A stretch of DNA of 64,000 nucleotides from the NCBI RefSeq assembly GCF_000315625.1, contig NW_005434618.1:83038-147037 (forward strand), given 5' to 3'. The notes beneath the pieces were generated by a model. It did no database searches. It was given only the letters and a program-made list of their open reading frames with translations, and was not told where the DNA came from. The translations under genes and the position numbers were made by a program. Shown here piece after piece: positions 31,902 through 41,729 of the stretch (position 1 is its first letter; each line of letters begins with the position of its first letter). The stretch is from Guillardia theta CCMP2712. Taxonomy: Eukaryota > Cryptophyceae > Pyrenomonadales > Geminigeraceae.

Positions 31902-34193
31902 CTATCCTTGCGGTCTGGAGCTCATTCCAGCCACATGAGCGTCGATCTCTTCCTCTCCGCGTGCCCACCCGTACTTTGTAAGTATGCCGCTGTTTTCCAC
32001 ATTGCTTATTCTGAACTTGTAGAGATTCTCCTTTGGAACGACAAACACAACCTCCACCTTCCAGGTCCCCCCTTCCTCAATCCTCAAGGTTTTCAGACAG
32101 TCATACATGTACCGCAGTTTGAGGTCATGCGTCTCCGCAATGGTTACCTGTACGAAACGCACCAGTTTGCAATTGAAGTCCACAATCACTGCATCATAGC
32201 CCTCTTGATTCCATCTCAACGGCTTCAGGCACAACCTGTTTGTCCCTTGCATCCGAGCTTTGTCGACTTCCCTGGCTTCAAGAGGTTTCACGCTGCACCC
32301 TTTCCAGTCGTCGCGTTTCTCTGACTCGCCTTGATTCTCTGACTCGGCTTCTTCTCCCTCTGGCCTGAGGGTTACCTGCAGCCCTGCTTTTCGTCCTATC
32401 CGAGCGAAGAACAGCATCTCAAACAAAAAACCCCGAAGAGACGGATTCTCAGTCGCGCCTGGGAGCTCCTCAATCTTCCTCACAAACGATTCTCCGAGCT
32501 TCTCTGCTAGCTCCCTGGCAACAAACCTACTGACAAAACTCCAGTATACTTGGTTTCCATTTCGATACTTCCCATGCAGCCGATTGACAAACTGCTTGGT
32601 ACGGTCGCCCGTCCTCATGTCGAACAGCGTCTGGAAATCACAGACAGAGTCCATCGCTCCACGGAGATCTTGGATCGCCTGATCTGTCGTACATTCGAAC
32701 ATGTAGCGGCATGAGCCTCCAACAATCTGATACTTCGACTCGACATCTCTCGACCTTGTCTCCCACGAGCCTCCTGTCGTATCTAAGCTCAATTCCACCA
32801 CACCAGCCACACTCTTGTAGAACAAGTCGTACTTCACGGCCTCCAGGTACTCCTCCAATGTCCACGAGTACACCATCAACTCCTCTACCTTCTCAATTCT
32901 ATCTTGCTCAATTTTTTTCTTTTCTCGAGAACTCATCGACGTTGTGATCACAACCCGCCGGTTGTCCCGGTCATGGTTAAGCCAGAACACGCATTCACTC
33001 AGTATTAAATCATGTACGTCCTGTTGGTAACCGTCCAGCGAGACAAGATACTTCTTCCCGCTCTGTGTCCATCCTCTAAGAATTCCTCTCAGCATCTCTT
33101 CTGCACCATTGCGTGGCAAGTCAGTAATTCTCAAAACTCCATCCTCAGCTTGTAGGACATTCACAGCACCCCACTTCCACAACCGCACGCACATCACCTT
33201 CCACCCCTCCTGCATGCTCAGCGATTGTATAAAAGACATGGTCGTCGTCGACTTCCCCGTCCCTGGAGGGCCTAGGATCCAACCCAGACACCCGAAATTA
33301 CAAACCCTCTCCTTAATGAAATTCCATTGCTCTTTGAAGCATTCCCTGCAGAAAATCGCCTGCTGTCTTTCTACTTGGCCAGAGCGGCCCCGATCCAAAA
33401 ACGATCGATCCAGACAGAAAAGATTGCCCTCTTCCTTGTAACCTACCGCGTCACGATTCCAAGATACCTCATTCCAAGACACGTTGTCCTCTTTGGCTCG
33501 GGGATCTTTCCAATCCTTCCGAAGCTCCTCCTCCTTTCTTTCAAGCTGCTCCTTCTCCTTCTCTAGTTTGCTCTCCTGCTCCGCAAGGTCCTGCAGTACC
33601 CCCTCCCAGTATTCCTTGTTCTCCCCTTCAAGGTGCTGCTTCAGCCTTGCCTCTGTCCTCTTGTTTTGAAGCTCCTCCTGCTTCAGCTCGAGCTTATCCT
33701 TCTCCTTTTGAAGCTCCTCCTTTCTTTCAAGCTGCTTCCTCCTCGTCTCTAGCTTCCTCTCCTGCTCCGCAAGGTCCTGCAGTACCCCCTCCCAGTATTC
33801 CTTGTTCTCCCCTTCCAGGTGCTGCTTCAGCCTTGCCTCTGTCCTCTTGTTTTGAAGCTCCTCCTGCTTCAGCTCGAGCTTATCCCTCTCTAGCTTCCTC
33901 TCCTGCTCCGCAAGGTCCTGCAGTACCCCCTCCCAGTATTGCCTGTTCTCCCCTTCAAGGTGCTGCTTCAGCCGTGCCTCTGTCCTCTTGTTTTGAAGCT
34001 CGGCCTCCTTGCTTCGAAGCTCCTCCTGCTTCAGCTCGATCTTATCCTTGCTTCGACGCTGCTCTGTATGTCTATGCTTCTCTTTCTTGTTCCGCTGCTC
34101 TCTCTCACTTTCAAGCGCGGATTGCTCATCTTCACCTCTATCTTGCCTCCTGCCACGTTTGGACATAGAGACCTTCTTGGACCACATCCCCAC
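31902..34193 (-). CDS. Crinkler/RHS-like protein: triplicated coiled coil + P-loop NTPase + REase-fold-like nuclease
   Basis: A 763-residue intronless frame. Residues 1-235 are highly charged coiled coil with three copies of a unit containing RTEARLKQHLEGEN and YWEGVLQDLAEQE. The middle is a P-loop NTPase: Walker A GPPGTGKSTTT at about 305-315 and a Walker B-like KKYLVSLDGYQQD near 380, followed by RRVVITTSM, a sensor-like strand. The C-terminus has the pattern GFLFEMLFFARIG (about 590), YDAVIVDF (about 666) and VRFVQVTIAETH (about 680), then WKVEVVFVVP. The E...D...QxT arrangement is that of REase-superfamily nucleases at the end of Crinkler and trypanosome RHS effectors, where a P-loop NTPase precedes the nuclease (established family knowledge, matched by eye). 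Whether it is an effector, selfish or defence protein is open. It has no signal peptide. The divergent EAR-repeat gene starts 60 bp away. Confidence 0.75.
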   Translation of the reverse strand: MGMWSKKVSMSKRGRRQDRGEDEQSALESEREQRNKKEKHRHTEQRRSKDKIELKQEELRSKEAELQNKRTEARLKQHLEGENRQYWEGVLQDLAEQERKLERDKLELKQEELQNKRTEARLKQHLEGENKEYWEGVLQDLAEQERKLETRRKQLERKEELQKEKDKLELKQEELQNKRTEARLKQHLEGENKEYWEGVLQDLAEQESKLEKEKEQLERKEEELRKDWKDPRAKEDNVSWNEVSWNRDAVGYKEEGNLFCLDRSFLDRGRSGQVERQQAIFCRECFKEQWNFIKERVCNFGCLGWILGPPGTGKSTTTMSFIQSLSMQEGWKVMCVRLWKWGAVNVLQAEDGVLRITDLPRNGAEEMLRGILRGWTQSGKKYLVSLDGYQQDVHDLILSECVFWLNHDRDNRRVVITTSMSSREKKKIEQDRIEKVEELMVYSWTLEEYLEAVKYDLFYKSVAGVVELSLDTTGGSWETRSRDVESKYQIVGGSCRYMFECTTDQAIQDLRGAMDSVCDFQTLFDMRTGDRTKQFVNRLHGKYRNGNQVYWSFVSRFVARELAEKLGESFVRKIEELPGATENPSLRGFLFEMLFFARIGRKAGLQVTLRPEGEEAESENQGESEKRDDWKGCSVKPLEAREVDKARMQGTNRLCLKPLRWNQEGYDAVIVDFNCKLVRFVQVTIAETHDLKLRYMYDCLKTLRIEEGGTWKVEVVFVVPKENLYKFRISNVENSGILTKYGWARGEEEIDAHVAGMSSRPQG
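33559..34010 (-). repeat. intragenic triplication of a coiled-coil unit
   Basis: Three DNA copies (about 33559-33695, 33749-33885 and 33890-34006) differ by only a few bases over a core of about 110 bp that encodes the RTEARLKQHLEGEN...YWEGVLQDLAEQE unit. Spacers between copies differ in length but keep the frame. Confidence 0.9.
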
Positions 34194-34253
34194 ATCTACC
34201 CATTTTGTTTACTGTTTCGTTTAGTTCAATCTACCTAATCCTCCTAGGCCGAA

Positions 34254-36386
34254 ATGCCCTACGGGAGACGCTGCTGTCGAGCGCTCGTGGCGCTTGTCTG
34301 GCTGGCAGGAGAGACGCTGAGCATGCAGGGAGAGGGGGAGGAACCAGCGACAGGAGGACGAAGTGTCCTCGTGCTTGGAGCTAAGATACCAACACGTGTG
34401 ATCTTCTATCCAACTCGCCTTGCTTCTAAACTTGTTTGTGGCAGACGGGAACGGGGGATGGGAGGCGTTCGAGATCGATGGAAGGACCTTCATCGCTGCC
34501 GCAAATTTCTGGGACGGAGAGTCGGTGGACATGAGCGCGCTCTCCAAGGTCTACCGGGTGCGTGTGATGTGGTTTTGGGAGAGATGAAGAGCTCCCTGAA
34601 AGAAGGTTAAAAGGTATCTCTCAACGAGACGGGCAAGCTATTGTTGAAGAGACATCAGTCGATGAGGACGAGAGGAGCTCATGGCTGGGACTTCTTTGAA
34701 TCAGGTTGATTTGCAGCATGCTGTGGAAGAGACATGAACGACGAAGAAAAGGCGCGGAGAAGCTTCTGGTCGTCCCTAACTACTATCAATGTGGAGATAC
34801 TCGAAGGCAGCAGGAACCAGGCGGTTGTCTCTCCACGGTAGTCTACAGGTGGATGGGAAAGAAATTCAAAGAAGCGTTTCGGATCGCAGCCGAAGGAATT
34901 CTTTCGATACTATTGTGAGCTGCGCTGAGAGAAAATCGGCAGGTCCAGGGCAAACTGATCATTTCCATTGGAAGAACTCGACGTTTCTGATCGTCGCTGA
35001 GAACTTTGCGCAACAGGTGCGTGTGTTGTAGATGATTGTTGTCAGCTTCTTACTGACTCACTCACCTCCAACAGATCTCGATCTACAGGATTGAAGGGGC
35101 GGAAGGGTCTAAAAGCAACCGTTTTCCAGGTCTTGCAGACCATGACAAGGGGTGACTGATAAAGATCTTCAGAGGCTGCAATGCGCCGGCTCAGGATCCA
35201 TCTCAACGATAGAGATCGACTCCAAGTGAGACTTAATCTGCTGCAACAGCTGCACTGTCACCTGACAACGCATCGTCCAACCCTTCCTGCCCCCCACAGC
35301 ATGTACCTTGCAGGAGCCTCGTATCACGATGCCATGCACGGCGGATGGAGCACGAGGTCGCTGATCTTTCGCATGAGGGGTGAGACTTGGTGTGATGCTG
35401 CTAGTTCCTGCGCGTGAGCTTCTTTTCGCAGCACAGGAAGACAGCTTCTCCCTCCTACAGCAGCTCAACACCTTTGGCGCGCATGACGCAGTTGGGCAGA
35501 CTCCGTCGGGGAGGGTTTGGAGAATTGACGTGCGTCAAGGAATTCGGAAGCTTCAACAATCAGTACTTCCTTGCGTTCTCCGAGGACAGGAACGAACACA
35601 CGACCCAAATCTCATCCTCGGTATTCACTACGTGAGCGTCAAGATCATTTCCCTTACTCCGCCACTAGGTCTTCCGCTTCGACCCTGGCACAGAGAGTTT
35701 CCGATTCCTCCAGTCCATCCCTACTGATGGTGCTCATGGATGCGAGCTGTTCACCGCACAGGTAGACGCATTCTACTTGCCACACACGTGTTCCTGCTTC
35801 AGCTCTCTCTCTGTAGCTAGTCATGCCTTTGCTCTCTGCTCTGCTGCTCCTCCCCATCCCCAGTCGTCTTCCTTCTCATGACATGCCTGCAGGGCAGCTT
35901 CCTGCTGGCGTTTGCCAACTTTGGTGACCGCCAGGGCAAGAGGTAGCTTCGACCTCCGTCGGCTGTCACCGAAACCTGACTGAGAATTTGGGGACTAGGT
36001 ACAAGTCGAAATCCTCTTTGTGGAAATACCACGTGATACTATCGGATCATCCCTGGGGTGGGAGGCCGCTGAGATCGGGTCGGCAGGAGGGCGACGGAAT
36101 CTTCAGACTGATAGGGGAGGTAAAGACGCAAGTAGGTGGCCGATCAACCTCCTTACTGGATTTGATGATGATCCACCAGGGAGCGACGGATGTCAAGCAT
36201 TTCACGATTGAGGTCACATCAAGCATTCCATTCTTTGAATTTCATTCGAGTAACGTGGCGAATTTCAATCTTCAGAATCATGATTTCTTGGCTATCAGCA
36301 ATGAGGGAGATATCCAAAACAGAAGGTTTCAAGTCTCCGCAATCTACAGCATTCGCAACATCAACAAGTCAAAAGATAAACTCTGA
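34254..36386 (+). CDS. secreted EAR/EPTP-repeat protein
   Basis: ATG 34254 opens a signal peptide (CCRALVALVWLAGETLSMQ). Many small exons follow, each holding half or all of an EAR/EPTP unit with the pattern F..FLA.AN....S.IYR.: GWEAFEIDGRTFIAAANFW with SKVYR near 34450-34560, EKLLVVPNYYQ with STVVYRW near 34760-34850, STFLIVAENFAQQ (35020) with ISIYRIEG, MYLAGASYHDAMHGGWSTR with LIFRM (about 35300-35380), GSFNNQYFLAFSEDRN (about 35560), VFRFDPGTESFRFLQSI (35670), GSFLLAFANFGDR (35895) and NHDFLAISNEGD with SAIYS (about 36280-36350). It ends at 36386. EAR repeats form beta-propellers in animal LGI/TSPEAR proteins. A secreted propeller with about seven units is expected here. Exon edges between 35150 and 36250 are approximate. 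Confidence 0.8.
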
Positions 36387-36538
36387 AGAATCGCCAGCAT
36401 AGAAACTTTTGAGCATGAATCACCTTCGTTTGCTTGGAACCATTTTGTCGTAATCCTCCTGTTCCATTCCGCAAGGTCTTTCCTTCTCCCGGTCATCCCT
36501 CCAAGAAAGAGCTTTCTACCGCTGGTGTCCATCTCTTC

Positions 36539-37630
36539 TCAAGTAGACTTCAAGCAAGGAACACAGAAAAAGAATCTGACCTCATGATGAGTTTTACAGA
36601 GAAAAAGATTGGTCCCCTTGCTACTCCTTTGATGGTATCTGCCCATCAGCTCATCAGACAAGAGACCTCCTCCTCCTCCTCCTCCTCCCTCACCTCCCGC
36701 GTCTGCCACACCCTGTCCACTGGCATTTGCGATGGACTGTGTCCACACAATCTTCCGGCTTGTGCTGGCTACACCAAAACTGCATGAGATCACCTTGCCC
36801 AGAGCCTGACGCAGTGAAGTATCCGCGCTTCCGGCAGCCCACGTAGCTGCACCTCCTGCTCACAATGTCGACGTGTTCGGGCTGCTGTCAGAGTAAAGGG
36901 GCTTGAACCTTACATCCCATAAGGCCGCACCTTCCTGTGCTGCTTGCAAAACAGCACCTGCTTCCTCATCAAGTGCCGGAGGTTCAACTCGAGGTTCAGC
37001 GGATGCCCGTAGACTCCCTGGCGGCTGCATCCTTGTTCTCGGCACAAGAGGGACTTGTGGACGACATCCTGCAGGCTACTTGAGGGCAGAGGCTGACAAC
37101 TCTCCCTCCCTTTCCTCACCACTTCCGAATCCATTTTGTGCGCCTTGCAATGCACGGGCATCGAATTGAAGATCGGGTCTGCGAACGATGCGAACTTGGT
37201 GCAGTTTCTACATCGTCTCTTCAAGAGCAACAGACTGATGCTGTCCTCGCACATAGAAACCCTTCCTGCACACTCCGTGCACAGCTTGCTTTTCCAGTAT
37301 GACTCCTTCTCATGCCTCACAACTTCGCCGTAGACAGCCTCTGACTGATGACATGAGCAACATGGAACTTCCAGCTCAGACGAGAGGTGGAGTGGCGGGA
37401 GGAGGAGGAGGAGGAGGAGGAGGAAGAGGAGGAGGAGATCCCGGATTGGTTGCATCCTTCTTCTTCCTTGTTCGCATTAAGGGAGGTCCTGCATTGCCAA
37501 GCATGTACCACCGACATGTCCATATGACACGTCGCGCCATGGGAGGTGATTGTCATGAGCCATGGGCAGAGGTGTCGTACTACATGTCAGGCAAGGAGGA
37601 AGAGGAGCTTCCTTCATTGAACGCTCCATC
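36539..37630 (-). CDS. EsV-1-7-type Cys/His repeat protein
   Basis: At least five copies of a Cys/His unit near C-x4-C-x16..21-C-x2-H are seen. In order (minus strand): VPCCSCHQSEAVYG...LCTEC (about 37365-37280), RRCRNCTKFASFADP...HCKAHK (about 37235-37135), LLCREQGCSRQGVYG...FCKQHRK (about 37050-36930), RRCSYVGCRKRGYF...FWCSQHK (about 36860-36760) and KCQWTGCGRRG...LFLCKTHH (split by an intron, about 36735-36590). A 47-nt intron (GTGCGG...GACAG) joins HRK to QPEHVDIV. The pattern fits the EsV-1-7 repeat first noted in Ectocarpus virus EsV-1 and in brown-algal developmental regulators such as IMMEDIATE UPRIGHT. The ligands suggest zinc binding. The N-terminal exon, possibly starting near MERSMKEAPLPPCLTC at 37630, and the exact 3' end are uncertain. 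Confidence 0.7.
37389..37440. repeat. GGA trinucleotide tract in an intron
   Basis: GGAGGA run just 5' (minus-strand sense) of the first clear EsV-1-7 exon, supplying its pyrimidine tract. Confidence 0.8.
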
Positions 37631-38143
37631 CATTGCTGTTGTTTTTTTATTCTTTTTTGTCTTTCTTTTTTAGTCTTTACGGTTCGTTTTTCTTTCTTTT
37701 GGCACATTTCCCAGCAAGGAGGACGTGAAGATATGACCTCATGATTTCAAATCTAATCCATAGATTTCATTGTTGGAAATTAAAGGTACAAGTTTTGTAG
37801 AGCGAAAACCAACATGTCGGCGCAGCAACCGCCAACTTACTTCATTCTCAGTTAGACTCGTTCTCTTCTTTCTCCTTTTGTCTTCCTCCTCTACTCTCTC
37901 ACCTCGTTTGATTCTCTCTCCTCCTTTCACCTTCCTCCTTTTCTTCTGCTTGTTCGCTTCTTCGAAGTTGAGGAGCTCTCATTCACAAGACATCTCCTCT
38001 CCCTCTCCCGTGGCTTTGATCCACTTGTCCTGCAATCCTTGACAAACTACAGCACCTCTCATCCCAAATCGCTACTTGAGGGAGAATCGTCTGCTCCTCA
38101 CGATCCTACGAAAGGAGCAACATTTTGCACATAGATTCCATCA

Positions 38144-39028
38144 ATGTCGGGTACTCCGGAAATGCTGCTTTCTCCGAAGAATGAGGATTACCTCGAGGAC
38201 TTCGAAGGCTGGGACTGTGGGAGTGAGGAAGCGGTCGATTCGAGCCACGATTGTGACGCTGATGATGAAGTAGACTACCACAAGCTCAACCTTCCAGACC
38301 ACCCCCACAGCCCTCGTGACATTGCTGAACTTGAGGCTGGCTTTGGTGGGCATTGGATATGTGACATCAGGAACACTTGTCCTGAGATGGTGCCTGACAA
38401 CACAGATCATCAGCACTCAAACGTAATCGACAGGTGGAATCATCACATATCAACTGCTGCACTCAATGATTCTCATCGCGTTTATCAGCATATTTCAATG
38501 GTCGCGACGCAACCCCCGGCGAAAACAATGCTGACGTCCGGGCAAGGAATAAATTCGGTAGAACCATGGGGTGAATCTCAAATACGAAAATACGCAACGG
38601 ATGTCATGGGACTCAACATGAGCGAAAAAAAATTGAATCTCCTGATTAGAATACATGATCTCTTCAATAGGCTGGAGGAGGAAAGAATTTTGAAGCGAAG
38701 TTACGGTCAGGGGAGCAGTGTACTCAGGTTCGAATCGTTCGAGGTGCTCCCGGGCATGGTCGACTCGTTTGTCAAGGAGATTAAAGATACTGTCTCAGCC
38801 CATCGCTACGTCGTCAACGATTCTACACTCCGCCAGCCCAAAGATCTCACTTGGCCTGTATATGACTTGTTTCGGCGCTGTGGGATCTCACCGGTTAAAG
38901 GTTCTCAAGTACCTCCAAGGAATGGCGGCCCGAAATTGAGCTGGTTGCACTACAGAAAGTTTACCTTCTGCGAAAAGAAGATGAAGAAGAATCAGAATCG
39001 CCACAAACCCGAACGGTCTAGGGCCTGA
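38144..39028 (+). CDS. orphan intronless protein (294 aa)
   Basis: Starts MSGTPEMLLSPKNEDYLEDF and has an acidic His-rich N-terminus (HHISTAALNDSHRVYQHIS). The better-structured C-terminal half contains EPWGESQIRKYATDVMGLNM, KKLNLLIRIHDLF, FEVLPGMVDSFVKEI and LTWPVYDLFRRCGIS. It ends in a basic tail. I recognise no domain. The acidic N-terminus plus a PWG...-type segment faintly recalls N-termini of some DDE-type transposases of the Plavaka/KDZ type, but no catalytic core follows, so this is only a possibility to test. The lack of introns sets it apart from most neighbours. Confidence 0.55.
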   Translation: MSGTPEMLLSPKNEDYLEDFEGWDCGSEEAVDSSHDCDADDEVDYHKLNLPDHPHSPRDIAELEAGFGGHWICDIRNTCPEMVPDNTDHQHSNVIDRWNHHISTAALNDSHRVYQHISMVATQPPAKTMLTSGQGINSVEPWGESQIRKYATDVMGLNMSEKKLNLLIRIHDLFNRLEEERILKRSYGQGSSVLRFESFEVLPGMVDSFVKEIKDTVSAHRYVVNDSTLRQPKDLTWPVYDLFRRCGISPVKGSQVPPRNGGPKLSWLHYRKFTFCEKKMKKNQNRHKPERSRA

Positions 39029-39029
39029 C

Positions 39030-39380
39030 TCCGATACTGCCACCGGGTTGACTTCTCAGTCTCTTCTCTGCTGTTCTCTCTTCACGGTACCCCCCGCTAC
39101 ATTTGGCTCGCCGACAGATCGCCGGGCCGCCGCCTTCACCAAGTGTCCGGACTCCATAAATTTCGGACATGATGGCAGTAATGCAATAACAATGACTCAA
39201 AATCTCAATTTCAATCCTGGTAGCTTTTTTAATCATTTCGATCGAAGACTGAACTCAACGCAAATCTAAGAGGGATCTCAACCCACGGCTCGAGAAAATT
39301 TACAAGACTGAGATATGACAGTTACGAAAGAGAGCCAGAGGGGTAGGAGAGGAAAGTAGTGATCATCAACAACATCTTCG
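39030..39380. other. intergenic, nothing recognised
   Basis: Short region between the orphan ORF and the end of the small minus-strand gene. No coding or RNA feature is seen. Confidence 0.5.
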
Positions 39381-39383
39381 TTC

Positions 39384-40200
39384 TCATCCCACGAAGCTTG
39401 ACCTAACCTTGGCACCGGGAACCTGCAGGTTGTAACAAGGTCAGAGAGCTGATGAATTGTGATTCCACGTCAATCGTCTTGGTGGTAACTTAGAAATACT
39501 TACAGATCGCTGAACAAGTTGGTCAGTCTTGGCCCAATTTCCTGATGCAGCTAACTTTGATGCTGACATGGCAAATTTCTGCTCTCTATGTCACTATTGG
39601 GTCTGCATTACTTGGAGAACCAACTTACAGGATTGAACGTCAGAGCCAGCGCTGCCATTTCATTGGGGTCCATCGAGCTCTTGGTATGAGACTTCTCTGC
39701 TTTGAGAATCGACGCAACATCCTTGCTAGCTTGCAGAACGTCCGCCTGTCATAGTGATTTCTCAGCGGCAAGCAAGGACCGGTGCACCAATACAACTTGA
39801 TGAAAAATTCACAAGACACTTGAATCGGGGAGAAGAGTGTGACAACAAGGAGGAGACAGGAACATAGACAGGCCAGAAGGAGATTACAGGTACACAAATA
39901 GGAAAGATAACGAGTAGTGTAGAAACCTTGAGATGGAAGAAGGAGAAGAGGAAAAGTGACTTGGAGGGAAGGAAGAGAGGACAGGTAAATTGAGAGAGGA
40001 GAGAGGAGAGGTAAATTGAGAGGAGAGGTAATTGAGAGAGGAGAGATTCATGGTGAGAAGAGGAGGAGAGGAGAGGAGAGATGCATGGAGAGGGGAGGAC
40101 GAGGACAGGAGAGGTACATTGAGAGGAGAGGTACATTGAGAGGTACATTGGTAACGCTGCTCACCTCTCCTGCATGTCGCTTCAACAGCTGCAGAAACAT
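39384..40200 (-). CDS. small helical protein (about 76 aa), four exons
   Basis: Exon 1 is ATG 40200, MFLQLLKRHAGE, ending at a GTGAGC donor. After a long intron comes an exon at about 39747-39631 encoding DVLQASKDVASILKAEKSH then MDPNEMAALALTFNP, ending at a GTAAGT donor. A third exon, about 39545-39506, encodes EIGPRLTNLFSDL. A fourth starts at 39425 (VPGAK) and stops at 39384. All junctions keep frame. The product is short, helical and without a signal peptide, as in small subunits of cytosolic complexes. The family is not recognised. Exon 1 is the least certain part. The gene diverges from the PTGES2-like gene, with 179 bp between ATGs, suggesting a shared promoter. Confidence 0.5.
39960..40150. 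repeat. GAGAGGTA/GAGAGGAGA purine repeat in an intron
   Basis: Irregular repeats of GAGAGGAGAG and GAGAGGTACATT/GAGAGGTAAATT in the large first intron of the small minus-strand gene. Confidence 0.75.
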
Positions 40201-40379
40201 GGTTCGACCACCGAAAATATCAAACGTCGTTACAATACCGTTACTTTGGTATTTAAGGTTAAAATTATTGAATTAATTCTAAATACTGTAAACAACGTTG
40301 ATTTTAAAGAGAATTAATGTTGATATCGGATTATTAACGTGAGTATGAAGTATAACGCTAATACAAAAGGAAAGAAACC
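40201..40379. promoter_or_regulatory. putative bidirectional promoter
   Basis: 179 bp, AT-rich, between divergent ATGs (minus at 40200, plus at 40380). No specific box could be assigned. The call rests on layout only. Confidence 0.35.
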
Positions 40380-41400
40380 ATGGCGGCTTACTATGGGACG
40401 CGTGCGCTGGCTGGTGCGGCGATGATGGCAGCGTCTGTGAAGATGGCGAGGAGCGAGCACAGCGGTCCTGCTCCTGCTCCTCCTTCTCAGCAGACCATCC
40501 CCGGCTCTGTGGAGCTTCACTGCAGCCCTTTGAGCCCGAGCTGCTCCACTGTGACGGCATTCTTCCGCAAGCTCAAGGTAGACTGCAAGGTTGTGGACAT
40601 CAGCCCCTTGAAAGGTTACGAGATCAAGAAAGCAGGTGAGACGAATCTCTTCTCTTGCTTGTGCTGGCATGTCTATGGGCGGTGTGGTCTTGCTGACGTG
40701 CCTTGGTCACAGTCGTGGACGGTCAAGAAGTGAGCAACATCAAGCAGCTGGTGAGGGACATGCATCATGCGAGGGCCTCTAGCCATCCGTTTCCTCCCCT
40801 TGAGCGAGCAGAGGAGGATCAATGGTGCGAATGGGCAGAGAAAGTCCTGCACCCCAACGTCGAAATCAACCTTTTCCGGTCTCCTGCCGACTCGAAGCAG
40901 TCCATGGAGTCCGTGATCGAGAGGATGGGGGTGACGGGCATGAACAGCACCCTCTTGCGCAACGTCGGCTCCCTCTACTTGTACATGGTGAGTTGAGAGC
41001 AGGAGGATGATGAGGTTGGAGGTGAGGACGTGTAGAGATAGACGTGTTACATGCTCACAAGTTCCACCTCTACCCCCGCATCCTTGCTCACGCCTGCTGT
41101 TTCCAGACTGCCAAGTTCACCAAGAGGAAGATAATCCAGAAGGCGAAGGGGGAGGAGAGCGTGTCTCTTAACGACAAGAGCGCCCTGAGAATCGCTCTCA
41201 ACTCGTTCCTGGAGCAATGGATGTCAGCTGTGGGGAACAGGGAAATGATGGGAGGAGCGGAGCCGAATCTTGCCGACCTCGCCGTGTTTGGTGTGCTGAG
41301 GAGCGTCGAGGGTTCGGAGACGTTCAGAGAGGTGCTAGAGCAGACGAGAGTCTCGTCTTGGTACCACAGGGTTGCAGCGGCCACCAACATGGACAAGTGA
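40380..41400 (+). CDS. PTGES2-like glutaredoxin/GST-fold protein
   Basis: Three exons. ATG 40380 is followed by a short N-terminal leader, then a glutaredoxin-like fold (VELHCSPLSPSCSTVTAFF, KVDCKVVDISP). A GST-C-like half holds EEDQWCEWAEKVLHPNVEIN, LRNVGSLYLYM, FTKRKIIQKAKG and MMGGAEPNLADLAVFGVLRS. These stretches line up with microsomal prostaglandin E synthase 2, which has a thioredoxin/glutaredoxin domain plus a GST C-terminal domain. In animals it isomerises PGH2 and also binds heme. In algae the substrate is unknown. Introns are at about 40636-40711 and 40988-41106. The usual CPxC active site is SPSC here: the first Cys is Ser and the second is kept. It ends at 41400 (TNMDK). Confidence 0.85.
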
Positions 41401-41725
41401 GAGGGTGAGGTAGCATGGAAGAGGATAGAAAGGAGAAGAGAGATCTAGCAGGGAAGTCAAGGTTCAGATTTGACAGGAGGAGGAGGAGGAGGATGGAAGT
41501 TTGTGTAGGCGAGTGTATTGGAGAAGCAGGTAAAGAGTTGAAGAGAAGGAGAAAACGAACTGAATGCTACCTGCCGCTAAAAACTCCTATCAACGTTCTT
41601 TCCCTCTCCTTGTTATACAGAAGATGAACGAATGAGACCTGCGGCTTGTTAGCATGTTTCCCTACCCAGCCCTCCCCTCCTCTCGACACGACTCGACTGG
41701 CCTTCCCTCCCATTCCCTCCCCCCT
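41400..41725. other. 3' intergenic region between convergent genes
   Basis: Purine-rich then pyrimidine-rich sequence with no coding signal. It separates the PTGES2-like gene from the methyltransferase gene. Confidence 0.5.
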
Positions 41726-41729
41726 TCCC

